Position numbers and translations under genes: made by a program
Shown here: positions 1 to 8,541 of the stretch, in pieces
How positions within the stretch are numbered: position 1 is the stretch's first letter
Layout of the letters: every line of letters begins with the position of its first letter
Notes under the pieces: model-generated
Seen by the model: only the letters and a program-made list of their open reading frames with translations
What the model was told of the DNA's origin: nothing
Databases searched by the model: none
DNA from: Streptantibioticus parmotrematis
GTDB lineage: Bacteria > Actinomycetota > Actinomycetes > Streptomycetales > Streptomycetaceae
DNA length: 64,000 nt
Reading direction: 5' to 3'
Assembly (NCBI RefSeq): GCF_019890615.1
Contig: NZ_JAINVZ010000003.1
Span: forward strand, 1-64,000

Positions 1-21
1 ACCGGAAAGCGAGGAGGGACG

Positions 22-189
22 TCAGGCGGGCAGCACGACCGCCGCCCGCGGCGGCCCCCTGGAGACGATGGCGTTGGCGAGCAGCAGCACGAGCGGTGAG
101 AACAGCCGGACGGCGACCGCCCGGCCGAGCTGGAACGCGGCACGCTCCCCATAGGCCAGCCAGACACCGCAGAGCACGGCGGCCAGCAT
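22..189 (-). CDS. Small hydrophobic protein, uncharacterised (55 aa)
   Basis: I do not recognise this frame. It starts with ATG, ends in TGA, has GC-rich third positions and encodes a mostly hydrophobic peptide with two apolar stretches, roughly residues 1-12 and 28-41. It lies just downstream of the C39-like peptidase gene on the same strand. No convincing ribosome binding site is seen. A second minus-strand frame is open just upstream (about 191-248) and reads like protein, so this could be the C-terminal part of a longer gene broken by a frameshift. Function unknown. Confidence 0.3.
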   Translation of the reverse strand: MLAAVLCGVWLAYGERAAFQLGRAVAVRLFSPLVLLLANAIVSRGPPRAAVVLPA

Positions 190-248
190 GCCTCGTCCGC
201 AGCGAGCGCCACCGCGAGGTCGTCGGGACCGCCTTCGTCACCGCCCGG

Positions 249-1628
249 TCAGCACACCCCCACGTCTCGCAGCGCGTCGCGCTGGGCCGGTGAGGCGTCG
301 GTCGGCCAGTACAGGTACACCACCCCGCCCGACCCGCTCCCCACCTGGCCGTTCGCCAGGTAGCGCTTGGTGCGCAGCCAGATGTTCTCGAACTGCCGTC
401 GCTGGTAGACGTGGCGGACCGCCGCGTCGTCGGGGCTGGCGGGGTCGTTGACCACCACGTCGCCGGTCGTGGTGAATCCCGCGACGCACATCAGGTGGCC
501 CGCCGTGCTGTAGCCGGAGCCGTCGAGTTCCGAGGCCAGGAAGGACTGGGACGTTATCACCGGGATGTCCGCGGCGATCAGCCGTTCCACGTCGTTCAGG
601 GAGCGCAGCCGGGTGATGACGGCGTTCATGTCGCGGTAGCTCGCCGCGTAGGCCGCGTTGAACGGCCAGTTGCCGCAGCCCTGGTACTGGTAGTCGTAGG
701 TGTAGCGGGCGGCCTGGTCGACCTGGGGGTCGGCGTAGGAGGGGTCGACCCAGGCGAGGCCGGCCGGGGTGGGCTTGCGGCCCCAGTACTCCAGGGCCAT
801 CTGCGAGGAGGTCGGGCTGCACCACGCCTCGCCGCCGTTGTCGTACTGCGGGTACTGGCCCTTGTGGATGTCCTGCGAGTAGCACGGCACCGGCAGCCGC
901 TTGCCGAGCGCCAGCCGGGGGGTGGACGCCGGGACGGTGAAGCGGTCGGGGATGTCGGAGGCCATCGCGCCGAGCCGCCACACCACCGGGGTGAGCCGGG
1001 TGCCGGGCTTGCGGTACAGCGTCAGGCGCAGCCGGTACGCGGCCAGCCGCAGGCCGCTCGCGGGCTTGTCGACGGCGAAGGTGTCGGTGGAGATCGCGCT
1101 GCGTCCGTCGCCCTGGCCGTCCACGGAGGTGCGCCTGATGTCGCCGTCGCCCGCCGCCCAGCGGCCCATCACGTACCACGGGGTCGCGGTGCCGTCGCTG
1201 TAGGTGCCGCCCAGTTCGACCTGGATCCAGGTGCCGGCCGGAGTGTCCGCGTTCCAGGACGCGACGAGTTCGGTGGCCGGGTGCGGGAGCCCGCGTTCCG
1301 GCGAGGTCCACACCGCGTACTCCCACTCGGCGGTGGTCCCGGTGTGCGGGTCGGTGTACGAGGTCGTCCCGGCCGGGCGGTCGACGGCGACGCCGGGGCG
1401 GGATCCGGCGCGCACGGTCGTTCCGCGTCCGGCGCCGCAGCGCCAGTCGGTGTACGAGGTCCAGGCGTGGTAGTCCACGGGTGCCGCCTCCCCGGCGGTT
1501 CCGGGCGCGGTCGCCGCCCGGTCCGGGCCGGTGGCCGCGGCCGCCCGCGCCGGGACGGCCACGGCGGCGGTCGCGGCGGCGGCGAAGGCGGCGGCCAGAA
1601 CGGTGCGGCGCGGCGCGGGTCTCGTCAT
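249..1628 (-). CDS. Secreted C39-like peptidase
   Basis: This is a predicted exported cysteine peptidase of the C39-like family. The N-terminus carries a twin-arginine-type signal (RRTVLAA followed by an alanine-rich hydrophobic run and an ARA cleavage-like site), so export by Tat is likely. The peptidase part lies in the C-terminal half, with the probable catalytic cysteine C270 in AWCSPTS and the probable histidine H378 in AGHLMC, followed by a VVNDP aspartate motif. The N-terminal half is a less recognisable beta-rich region. I chose the ATG at 1628 rather than the longer frame because AAGGAG lies about 12 nt upstream and the signal peptide begins there. The substrate is unknown. C39 peptidases in ABC exporters cut double-glycine leaders, but this one has no transporter domains. 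Confidence 0.85.
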   Translation of the reverse strand: MTRPAPRRTVLAAAFAAAATAAVAVPARAAAATGPDRAATAPGTAGEAAPVDYHAWTSYTDWRCGAGRGTTVRAGSRPGVAVDRPAGTTSYTDPHTGTTAEWEYAVWTSPERGLPHPATELVASWNADTPAGTWIQVELGGTYSDGTATPWYVMGRWAAGDGDIRRTSVDGQGDGRSAISTDTFAVDKPASGLRLAAYRLRLTLYRKPGTRLTPVVWRLGAMASDIPDRFTVPASTPRLALGKRLPVPCYSQDIHKGQYPQYDNGGEAWCSPTSSQMALEYWGRKPTPAGLAWVDPSYADPQVDQAARYTYDYQYQGCGNWPFNAAYAASYRDMNAVITRLRSLNDVERLIAADIPVITSQSFLASELDGSGYSTAGHLMCVAGFTTTGDVVVNDPASPDDAAVRHVYQRRQFENIWLRTKRYLANGQVGSGSGGVVYLYWPTDASPAQRDALRDVGVC

Positions 1629-1761
1629 GGCTGGGCCCCGTCTCCTTCGTCGTCGTGCGGCCGACGCGCCGCCTTGCGGCAACTATCGCCCCTGCGCCCG
1701 CCGTTCGGAACCGTTCCCACGCGGCCCGGCGATGTTCATTGGCGCAGACCACTGGCATGGC

Positions 1762-2901
1762 TCAGCCGGGCAGCACCACCAGGTCGCGCCCGGTGACGTT
1801 GAGCCGTTCGCCGCCGTCGGCCGTGCAGACCGCGATGTCCTCGATACGGGCGCCGAACCTGCCGGGCAGGTAGATGCCGGGCTCGATGGAGAAGGCCATG
1901 CCGGGTTCCAGCGCGAGGTCGCTGCCCGCCACGATGTACGGCTCCTCGTGCGTCTCCAGGCCGATGCCGTGGCCGGTGCGGTGGATGAAGTGGTCGCCGA
2001 AGCCCGCGTCCTCGATGATGTCGCGGCCGACCGCGTCCAGTTCCTGCGCGGTGATCCCGGGCCGTACCGCCTCGGTCTGCGCCTGCTGGGCCCGTCGCAG
2101 TACGGCGTACAGCTCGCGGAAGTCGGAGTGCGGCTCGCCGACCGCGTAGGTGCGGGTGGAGTCCGAGCAGTACCCCTCCGGCGTGGTGCCGCCGATGTCG
2201 ACCACCACCGGGTCACCCGGGCGGATCACCCGGTCGGAGACCTCGTGGTGCGGGCTGGCGCCGTTGGGCCCCGATCCGACGATGACGAAGTCGCAGGTGG
2301 CGTGGCCGGCCTGGAGGATGGCGTCGGCGATGTCGCGGGCCACGTCGCGTTCGGTGCGACCGGGCTTGAGCCACTCGCCGATCCTGCGGTGCACCCGGTC
2401 GATCGCCGCCCCGGCCCGGCGCAGCGCCTCCACCTCTGCGGGGCCCTTGCGCATCCGCAGCTCCCGCAGCACCTCACCGGCGAGGGACTGTTCGGCGTCC
2501 GGCATGGCGGCCCGGAAGGCCAGCAGCTTCTCGGCCCACATGTGGTTGTCGACGGCGATCCGCTTCACGTTCCTCGGCAGCCGCTCGGCGACCACCGCGT
2601 ACGGGTCGTCGGTCTCCGCCCAGCCGATGACCTCCAGGTCGAGGTCGCCGGCCGGGGAGGCCTCGGCCGCGGGCTTCTCCAGCGCGGGCACCACCAGCAG
2701 CGGGTCGCCGTCGGCCGGGATCACCAGGCAGGTCAGGCGCTCCAGCGGATGGGCGTGGTATCCGGTCAGATAGCGCAGGTCGGCGCTGGGTGAGACGAGC
2801 AGCGCGTCGAGCCCGGCCTCGGCGGCGGCCCGGCGGGCCCGCTCGATCCGGTCGGCGGGGTAGAGGTCGGTGGCGGCTGGGGAGCCCGGGGTGTCAGTCA
2901 C
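1762..2901 (-). CDS. M24 family aminopeptidase P / Xaa-Pro peptidase
   Basis: This is a cytoplasmic metallopeptidase of the M24B (pita-bread) family, expected to cleave X-Pro peptide bonds. The N-terminal creatinase-like domain covers about residues 20-150 and the catalytic domain follows. All five expected metal ligands are visible: Asp in VVDIGG, Asp in YCSDSTRT, His in TGHGIGLE, Glu in SIEPG and Glu in ARIEDI. Length (379 aa) is normal. The GTG at 2901 is preferred because a TAACGT -10-like hexamer (2909-2914) lies 7 nt upstream, which is the geometry of a leaderless Streptomyces transcript. A second GTG at 2910 is in frame but falls inside that hexamer. It stands as its own transcription unit, divergent from the next gene. 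Confidence 0.88.
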   Translation of the reverse strand: MTDTPGSPAATDLYPADRIERARRAAAEAGLDALLVSPSADLRYLTGYHAHPLERLTCLVIPADGDPLLVVPALEKPAAEASPAGDLDLEVIGWAETDDPYAVVAERLPRNVKRIAVDNHMWAEKLLAFRAAMPDAEQSLAGEVLRELRMRKGPAEVEALRRAGAAIDRVHRRIGEWLKPGRTERDVARDIADAILQAGHATCDFVIVGSGPNGASPHHEVSDRVIRPGDPVVVDIGGTTPEGYCSDSTRTYAVGEPHSDFRELYAVLRRAQQAQTEAVRPGITAQELDAVGRDIIEDAGFGDHFIHRTGHGIGLETHEEPYIVAGSDLALEPGMAFSIEPGIYLPGRFGARIEDIAVCTADGGERLNVTGRDLVVLPG

Positions 2902-2908
2902 GACGATC

Positions 2909-2914
2909 ACGTTA
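2909..2914 (-). promoter_or_regulatory. Probable -10 element for a leaderless M24 peptidase transcript
   Basis: The minus strand reads TAACGT, then 7 nt, then the GTG start. This fits TANNNT placed so that transcription starts at the initiation codon. No good -35 is seen, so the call rests on spacing. Confidence 0.45.
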
Positions 2915-3034
2915 GACGCCCGGTGCCGCCGCGGGCGCCGGGCACGCACGAGCCGCCGCGACGCGCAGGGGGCGGCCCGGGGGCTCCGCGTCCGATGGCC
3001 GGATTCGTGCGCACGCACCGTAGGCTGGAGCGCG

Positions 3035-3652
3035 ATGGACCGGACCACGAAGGACGCCTCCCCCGAGGCGCCCACCCCGCTGCCCGCCTACGCCGCCGGG
3101 CTGCGCGCCCTCGCCCCGTCCTGCGGCCCGGTGCGGCTGGTCGCCGTCGACGGGCACGCGGGCTCGGGGAAGTCCACGTTCGCCGCACGGCTGTCCGGCG
3201 CCCTCGGCGGTGCTCCCGTGGTCCACCTCGACGACCTCGCCACCCACGACGAACCGTTCGGCTGGACGCGGTCGCTGCGCGAACGGGTGCTGGAGCCGTT
3301 GTCGCGCGGCGCGGACGCCGTCTGCCCGGTCTACGACTGGACGGCGCGCCGCTTCGGCCCGGGCCGCCCGGTGCCGTGCGCCCCGGTGGTGATCGTCGAG
3401 GGCGTGGGGGCCGGACGGGCCGCGCTCCGGCCGTTCCTGGCCAGGACGCTGTGGATGGAGATGGCCCCCGAGTCGGCCTGGGCGCGCGGCCGGCACCGCG
3501 ACGGTCCGGCGCTGCGGGAGTTCTGGGACGGCTGGATGCGGGCGGAGACCGAACACTTCGCGGCCGATCCGACACGCCCGTTCGCCGACGAGGTGGTGCG
3601 GCAGGTACCCGGCGGTCACCAGGTGCTCTCGGGGCCGATGGGCCCGCGCTGA
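3035..3652 (+). CDS. Uridine kinase-like P-loop kinase
   Basis: This 205-aa protein belongs to the P-loop kinase superfamily and resembles uridine kinases and related small-molecule kinases. A Walker A motif GHAGSGKST sits near residues 36-44, followed by an HLDDL segment typical of nucleoside kinases and a VIVEGVGAGR strand with an acidic residue. The phosphate acceptor cannot be read from sequence. The ATG at 3035 has GGAG 4 nt upstream and a TAGGCT -10-like hexamer at 3021-3026, so the mRNA leader is probably very short. It is divergent from the M24 peptidase gene; the two starts are 133 bp apart. Confidence 0.8.
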   Translation: MDRTTKDASPEAPTPLPAYAAGLRALAPSCGPVRLVAVDGHAGSGKSTFAARLSGALGGAPVVHLDDLATHDEPFGWTRSLRERVLEPLSRGADAVCPVYDWTARRFGPGRPVPCAPVVIVEGVGAGRAALRPFLARTLWMEMAPESAWARGRHRDGPALREFWDGWMRAETEHFAADPTRPFADEVVRQVPGGHQVLSGPMGPR

Positions 3653-3738
3653 GCAGCCCGGTGCCTCACGTACCGTGACGGCGCGCAGCCGGTGTGCCGC
3701 CGGACACGATTCACTCCCGGCCAGTGGCTCAACGTGGC

Positions 3739-3768
3739 TTGACCTGGGGGGCGTACAGGACTTACGTT
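3739..3768 (+). promoter_or_regulatory. Vegetative-type promoter, TTGACC-N18-TACGTT
   Basis: A TTGACC -35 (3739-3744) and a TACGTT -10 (3763-3768) are 18 bp apart, close to the main sigma factor consensus of Streptomyces. Transcription would start near 3775. It is too far from the next gene (start 4135) and is followed at once by a terminator-like hairpin. Confidence 0.6.
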
Positions 3769-3774
3769 CTCAAT

Positions 3775-3850
3775 GCGCGGTCCGTCACGGATCGCCCCGA
3801 GCACGAAGCCCCCGGTTGTTCCCCCGTGACCGGGGGCTTCGTCCTGTTCC
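3775..3850 (+). ncRNA. Candidate small RNA with C-rich loop and terminator hairpin
   Basis: The predicted transcript is about 70-80 nt. Its 5' part can fold a short stem (CCGT with ACGG). Its 3' part is a perfect 12-bp stem, GAAGCCCCCGGT (3805-3816) with ACCGGGGGCTTC (3829-3840), closing a 12-nt loop that contains five consecutive C, and a pyrimidine-rich tail follows. C-rich loops in bacterial small RNAs often pair with G-rich ribosome binding sites, so a regulatory role is conceivable. No open reading frame is evident. I could not match it to a named RNA family, and the ends are estimates. Confidence 0.45.
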
Positions 3851-4134
3851 GGGCGGACGGGTATTTCCGTTTCGCCGGATAACGCCCTCCGGCGGTCCTC
3901 ACCCTCCGTCACGATGTCGCGGAAGCCGGTGCACAGGCCGGTTCCTGGCCCGTTCCGCCGCCGGGCGGTGCGCCTCCCCCTCCCAGGCGCCAACACCGCA
4001 GGTACGATGCCCAAGGGAGCGCGGCAGGTTGTCACGGCGGTCGCTCCGGCGCCAACTTCCGTACGGAGAGCCGCTGTTCGGCCCCGGCCGGAGCGCGGCG
4101 GCAGGCCACCGGGGGCACGGTAGTGGGGGACCTG

Positions 4135-6084
4135 ATGGACTTCGGCACTGAGGCGGTACCCCCGCAGGGCGGGGCTGGCTCCGGCGCCCCCGCCGACCTG
4201 GCGTGGCTGCGCGGCGTGGACGCCTACACGGTCGGCGCGTACGCGCAGGCGGAGGAGGAGTTCCGGGCGGCGGTGCGGCTGGACCCGGGCATGGCCGACG
4301 CCTGGCTCGGGCTGCACGCGCTGCGCGCCGACACCTCGACGGCGCTGCTGCGGATGTACCGGCACCGGGACCGCTTCGGCGAGCAGCGGCGCCGCTATCT
4401 GCGCGCCCTCAACTCCTGGTACTGGCTGGGGTGGTGGGTGCAGCCGGTGCTGGAGACCCCGCGCGACCTGCTGCTGGCGCACGCCTCGCACTGGCTGGAC
4501 GGCCGGCACGTGGCCGACCTCGACCGGGCGCTGGCGGACTGTCCCCCGGTGGACACCGATCCGCAGGTGCGCTTCCTGCACGCGTGTCGCGCGTACCTGG
4601 TCAAGGACTGGGAGCAGCTGATACGCCACGCGGAACCGCTGCTGGAGGACCCGGTGCTCGGCATAGAGGCGGGGCTGTTCGGCGGGATGGCCCGGGTGCG
4701 GCTGGAGATGTGCGGGCAGGCGGAACCCCTGCTGGCCACCGCGCTGATGCGCTGCCGCAGCGAGCAGCCGCAGCGCAAGGAGCTGCGGTACTGGCTGGCC
4801 CGCGCCTACGAGGGCACCGGACGCACCGCGGCCGCCCTGCCGCTGTACCGGGCGGTGCACCGGGTGGACCCGGCGTTCATGGACACCGCCGCGCGGCTGG
4901 CCGCGATCACGGAGGCCGAGGACGGGCTGCACGAGTCGCAGGACCTGGCCGCGATCTCCCTGCCCGGCTACGGGCAGACCGCCCCGGACGGCCTGCCGGA
5001 CACCGACCCCGGCGCGCCGTGCGACTCCCCCGGCGAGATCGGCGGGCCGGGCGGGCCCGGCGAGACGGCGGGCGAGGGCGGGGACGCGGCGGGGGGCCCG
5101 GGCGGTGCGGTGACCGGGTCGGCGCCGGTGGACGACGCCGGAGCGCGGCGCAAGGCACTGCTGCCGGTCTCCCCCATCACGCCGCCGGGCGTGCCGCTGG
5201 GCACCGCCGATCCCGCGCTGCTGGCCGACGCGCTGGCCGAGCTGGAGCGGATGGTGGGGCTGGAGCCGGTGAAACGGCAGGTCAAGGCGTTGTCGGCGCA
5301 GCTGAGGATGGCCCGGTTGCGAGCCGGCCAGGGCCTACCGGTGCAGCCGCCGAAGCGGCACTTCGTCTTCTCCGGCCCGTCCGGCACCGGCAAGACCACG
5401 GTCGCCCGCATCCTCGGCCGGGTCTTCTACGCGCTCGGGCTGCTCGGCGGCGACCACCTGGTGGAGGCCCAACGCGCCGATCTGGTGGGCGAGTTCCTGG
5501 GCCAGACCGCGGTGAAGGCCAACGAGCTGATCGACTCGGCGCTGGGCGGCGTGCTCTTCGTCGACGAGGCGTACAGCCTGTCCAACTCCGGCTACGGCAA
5601 GGGCGACGCGTACGGCGACGAGGCGTTGCAGGTGCTGCTCAAACGGGCCGAGGACAACCGGGACCGCCTGGTGGTGATCCTCGCCGGGTACCCGGAGGGC
5701 ATGGACCGGCTGCTGGCGGCCAACCCGGGGCTCGGCTCGCGGTTCACCACCCGGGTGGACTTCCCCAGCTACCGCCCGCTGGAACTGACCCGCATCGGCG
5801 AGGTACTGGCGGCCGACGGCGGCGACCACTGGGACGAGGAGGCGCTGGAGGAGCTGCGCAGCATCAGCGGACACGTCGTCGCCCAGGAGTGGATAGACGA
5901 GCTGGGCAACGGCCGCTTCCTGCGGACGCTGTACGAGAAGAGCTGCGCCTACCGCGACCTGAGGCTGTCGGCGTACACCGGCGCCCCGACCCGCGAGGAC
6001 CTGTCCACCCTGCGGCTGGCGGACCTGATGCAGGCCTACGGTGAGGTGCTCTCCGGCCGCGGTCCGGGGCAGCCGCCGCAGTGA
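4135..6084 (+). CDS. TPR-AAA+ ATPase (CbxX/CfqX, EccA-like)
   Basis: This 649-aa cytoplasmic protein joins an N-terminal tetratricopeptide-like helical region (about residues 10-270), a Gly/Ala/Pro-rich linker (about 290-345) and a C-terminal AAA+ ATPase of the CbxX/CfqX type. Walker A GPSGTGKTT is near residues 414-422 and Walker B VLFVDEA near 473-479. The domain order is that of EccA ATPases of type VII secretion, but no ESX component, WXG100 protein or EccC is nearby, so that role is not supported here. The ATG at 4135 has GGGGGA about 5 nt upstream. A GTG four codons earlier (4123) is possible but lacks a ribosome binding site. The 3' end faces the CNNM pair. Confidence 0.85.
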   Translation: MDFGTEAVPPQGGAGSGAPADLAWLRGVDAYTVGAYAQAEEEFRAAVRLDPGMADAWLGLHALRADTSTALLRMYRHRDRFGEQRRRYLRALNSWYWLGWWVQPVLETPRDLLLAHASHWLDGRHVADLDRALADCPPVDTDPQVRFLHACRAYLVKDWEQLIRHAEPLLEDPVLGIEAGLFGGMARVRLEMCGQAEPLLATALMRCRSEQPQRKELRYWLARAYEGTGRTAAALPLYRAVHRVDPAFMDTAARLAAITEAEDGLHESQDLAAISLPGYGQTAPDGLPDTDPGAPCDSPGEIGGPGGPGETAGEGGDAAGGPGGAVTGSAPVDDAGARRKALLPVSPITPPGVPLGTADPALLADALAELERMVGLEPVKRQVKALSAQLRMARLRAGQGLPVQPPKRHFVFSGPSGTGKTTVARILGRVFYALGLLGGDHLVEAQRADLVGEFLGQTAVKANELIDSALGGVLFVDEAYSLSNSGYGKGDAYGDEALQVLLKRAEDNRDRLVVILAGYPEGMDRLLAANPGLGSRFTTRVDFPSYRPLELTRIGEVLAADGGDHWDEEALEELRSISGHVVAQEWIDELGNGRFLRTLYEKSCAYRDLRLSAYTGAPTREDLSTLRLADLMQAYGEVLSGRGPGQPPQ

Positions 6085-6118
6085 CGGTCGCCCCGGTCCG
6101 CTCCGGTCCCCGGCGGGG

Positions 6119-7219
6119 TCAGCCCGCCAGCGCCCGCGACTGGGCGCCGGAGCGGGGGCCGGGCGCGGCGTGGCCCGCGGCGTCCCGGTGGGCGGGGTCG
6201 CGCACCTCCCCGACCAGCATCTCCAGCACGTCCTCCAGCGCGACCAGGCCCAGCACCTCACCGTCCGCGTCGGCGACCGCCGCCAGATGGGAGGCGGCCC
6301 GGCGCATCGCGGTGAGCGCGTCGTCCAGCGGCAGCTCGGCCTTGAGCGTGGTCATCGGGCGCCACAGCCTGCGCGGCACCGGCCGGTCGCCCTCGTCGTT
6401 CTCGGCCGGTTCCAGGACGTCCTTGACGTGCAGGTAGCCCAGGAAGCCCCCGTCGGGCCCGGCGACCGGGAAGCGGGAGTAGCCGGTGGAGACGGTCAGC
6501 TCCTCGACCTGGTGCGGGGTGACCTCGGGGCCGACGGTGACCAGTTCGCCGGGGCGCAGCAGCACGTCGGTGACCGGGCGGCTGCCCAGCTCCAGCGCGT
6601 CGGACAGGCGCTCCTGCTCGGCCCGGTCGAGCAGGCCCGCCTGCCCGGAGTCCTCCACCAGGTAGGTGAGCTGCTCGCTGGTGTAGACGGCCTCGATCTC
6701 GTCCCTCGGCTCGACCCGGAAGATCCGCAGCACCAGCCGGGCGCAGGCGCTCAGCACCACGATGACCGGCCGGAAGACGCGGGCGCAGCCGACCAGGCCG
6801 GGGCCCAGCCACAGCGCCGCCTTCTCCGGGGAGGCCATCGCGAGGTTCTTCGGCACCAGCTCTCCGACCACCAGGTGGAAGAAGATCACCACGGCGAGCG
6901 CGACGACGTAGCCGATCGGGTGGACCAGCTCGCCGGGCACGCGCAGCGCGGAGAAGACCGGCTCCAGCAGACGGGAGACGGTCGGCTCGGCGACGGCACC
7001 GAGGGTCAGCGAGCAGACGGTCACGCCGAACTGCGCGGCGGCCATCATCCGCGGCAGGTTCTCCAGGCCGTGCAGCACGGTGCGGGCCCGGCGCTGGTCC
7101 GCGGCGAGCGGTTCGATCTGGCTGCGGCGCACCGAGACCATGGCGAACTCGGCGCCGACGAAGAAGCCGTTGCCGAGGACCAGCAGCGCCGCGAAGAACA
7201 GTTGCAGCACACTCGTCAT
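6119..7219 (-). CDS. CNNM/CorC-like membrane protein with CBS pair (short form)
   Basis: This 366-aa protein has an N-terminal CNNM (DUF21) transmembrane domain over about residues 1-190, starting with a hydrophobic helix that contains LVLGNGFFVGAEFA, then a CBS-domain pair ending near residue 340. The C-terminal CorC/HlyC transporter-associated domain of the longer partner is absent. Related proteins are implicated in magnesium or other divalent-cation homeostasis; the old label is hemolysin-like. Its ATG overlaps the stop of the upstream longer homologue by 4 nt, so the two are probably co-translated and may form a heterodimer. Ion specificity cannot be judged. Confidence 0.87.
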   Translation of the reverse strand: MTSVLQLFFAALLVLGNGFFVGAEFAMVSVRRSQIEPLAADQRRARTVLHGLENLPRMMAAAQFGVTVCSLTLGAVAEPTVSRLLEPVFSALRVPGELVHPIGYVVALAVVIFFHLVVGELVPKNLAMASPEKAALWLGPGLVGCARVFRPVIVVLSACARLVLRIFRVEPRDEIEAVYTSEQLTYLVEDSGQAGLLDRAEQERLSDALELGSRPVTDVLLRPGELVTVGPEVTPHQVEELTVSTGYSRFPVAGPDGGFLGYLHVKDVLEPAENDEGDRPVPRRLWRPMTTLKAELPLDDALTAMRRAASHLAAVADADGEVLGLVALEDVLEMLVGEVRDPAHRDAAGHAAPGPRSGAQSRALAG

Positions 7220-8541
7220 GACCGCTCCTCGCGCCCCGCGCCCACGCGCGTCAGCCGGATGCGTTCGGCCCGGTGGTGGCCGACCTCCAGCACCTCGATC
7301 CGCCAGCCGGGCAGCTCGGTCACGTCACCGGCCTGCGGGATGCGTCCCAGCAGGTCGGCGACGAGCCCGGCCACCGTCTCGTACGGGCCTTCCGGTGCCT
7401 CCAGGCCGATCCTGGCCAGGATGTCGGTGCGACAGGCACCGTCGGCGTCCCACGCCGGGTGGCCGTCCTGCGCCGGTGCCTGGGCCAGCTCGGGCGTGTC
7501 GGCGTCGGCGTCGTCGTGCTCGTCGCGGACCTCGCCGACGAGTTCCTCGACGATGTCCTCCAGGGTGACCACCCCCGCCGTGCCGCCGTACTCGTCCACG
7601 ACCACGGCGATCGGCTGCTCGCTGCGCAGCTGCTCCAGCAGCGGCTGCACCGGCAGCGTCTCGGGGACCAGGAGCGGCGCCACCGCGATCCGGCCCACCG
7701 GGGTGCGGTCACGCAGGTGCTTGGGCACCGACAGCGCATCTTTGAGGTGGACCATGCCGACCACCTCGTCGAGCCGCTCGCGGTAGACCGGGAAGCGGGA
7801 CAGGCCGGTGGCCCGGGTCAAATTGAGCACGTCGGCCGCGGTGGTGGTGTCCTCCAGGGCGCTGACCTTGACGCGGGCGGTCATCACCGACTGCGCGGTC
7901 AGCTCGCCCAGGCCCGCGGTGCGCACGAACAGGTCCGCGGTGTCCTGCTCGATGGCTCCGGCCAGGGCGGAGTGCCGGGCCAGCGAGACCAGCTCGCCCG
8001 GGGTGCGGGCGGAAGCCAGTTCGTCGGTGGGCTCCACGCCCAGCGCGCGGACCAGGCGGTTGGCGGAGGCGTTGAGCAGTTCGATGACCGGGCGGAACAG
8101 GCGGCTGAAGGCGCGCTGCGGTCCGGCCACCATGCGGGCGACCGCCAGCGGCCGGGAGACCGCCCAGTTCTTGGGCACCAGCTCGCCGATGACCATCTGC
8201 ACGCTGGAGGCCAGGACCATGCCGAGCACCACGGCGACGCCGGACGCGGCCTCGCCCAGGCCGATGGCGGTGAGCGGGCCGGTGAGCAGGTGGGAGAGGG
8301 CCGGCTCGGCGAGCATGCCGACCACCAGCGAGGTGATGGTGATGCCCAGCTGGGAGCCGGAGAGCTGGAAGGAGAGCCGGCGCAGGGCGGCGACGACGCC
8401 GCGGGCCCGGCGGTCACCGGCCGCGGCGGCCCGTTCGGCCTCGGGCCGGTCGACGGTCACCAGACCGAACTCGGCGGCGACGAAGAAGCCGTTGGCCAGG
8501 ATGAGCAGGAGTGCCGCGCCGAGCAGCAGAAGGGAACTCAT
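7216..8541 (-). CDS. CNNM/CorC-like membrane protein with CBS pair and CorC domain (long form)
   Basis: This 441-aa protein has the full architecture: a CNNM transmembrane domain (about residues 1-195, with ILANGFFVAAEF in the first helix), two CBS motifs (about 205-335, including VVVDEYGGTAGVVTLEDI) and a C-terminal CorC/HlyC domain (about 345-430). It probably takes part in divalent-cation transport or efflux at the cell membrane. It is the promoter-proximal member of a coupled pair. A 23-codon open frame ends on its start codon with an ATGA overlap (see 8538-8609), so its translation may depend on that leader. The family is well known; the substrate is not. Confidence 0.88.
   Translation of the reverse strand: MSSLLLLGAALLLILANGFFVAAEFGLVTVDRPEAERAAAAGDRRARGVVAALRRLSFQLSGSQLGITITSLVVGMLAEPALSHLLTGPLTAIGLGEAASGVAVVLGMVLASSVQMVIGELVPKNWAVSRPLAVARMVAGPQRAFSRLFRPVIELLNASANRLVRALGVEPTDELASARTPGELVSLARHSALAGAIEQDTADLFVRTAGLGELTAQSVMTARVKVSALEDTTTAADVLNLTRATGLSRFPVYRERLDEVVGMVHLKDALSVPKHLRDRTPVGRIAVAPLLVPETLPVQPLLEQLRSEQPIAVVVDEYGGTAGVVTLEDIVEELVGEVRDEHDDADADTPELAQAPAQDGHPAWDADGACRTDILARIGLEAPEGPYETVAGLVADLLGRIPQAGDVTELPGWRIEVLEVGHHRAERIRLTRVGAGREERS

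Larger units (their letters stand above)
3653..4134 (+). other. 482-nt intergenic region with a candidate small RNA
   Basis: No protein gene is supported here. The left half holds a good promoter (3739-3768) and a perfect 12-bp hairpin (3805-3840), listed separately as a candidate small RNA. The right half holds a TACGAT hexamer at 4003-4008 that could be the -10 of the downstream AAA+ gene, though no -35 is evident. Confidence 0.6.

Noticed and set aside
238-1758. Long arginine- and proline-rich frames opposite or out of phase with real genes across the whole window
   Set aside because: They are a by-product of high GC: they lack ribosome binding sites, have abnormal composition and mirror recognised genes in another frame.
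3775-3850. 6C RNA family assignment for the candidate small RNA
   Set aside because: Only one C-rich loop is present, with five rather than six C; the two-hairpin 6C layout is not met.
4135-6084. Type VII secretion locus around the EccA-like ATPase
   Set aside because: No WXG100, EccB-E or mycosin gene is nearby, so domain similarity alone is not enough.
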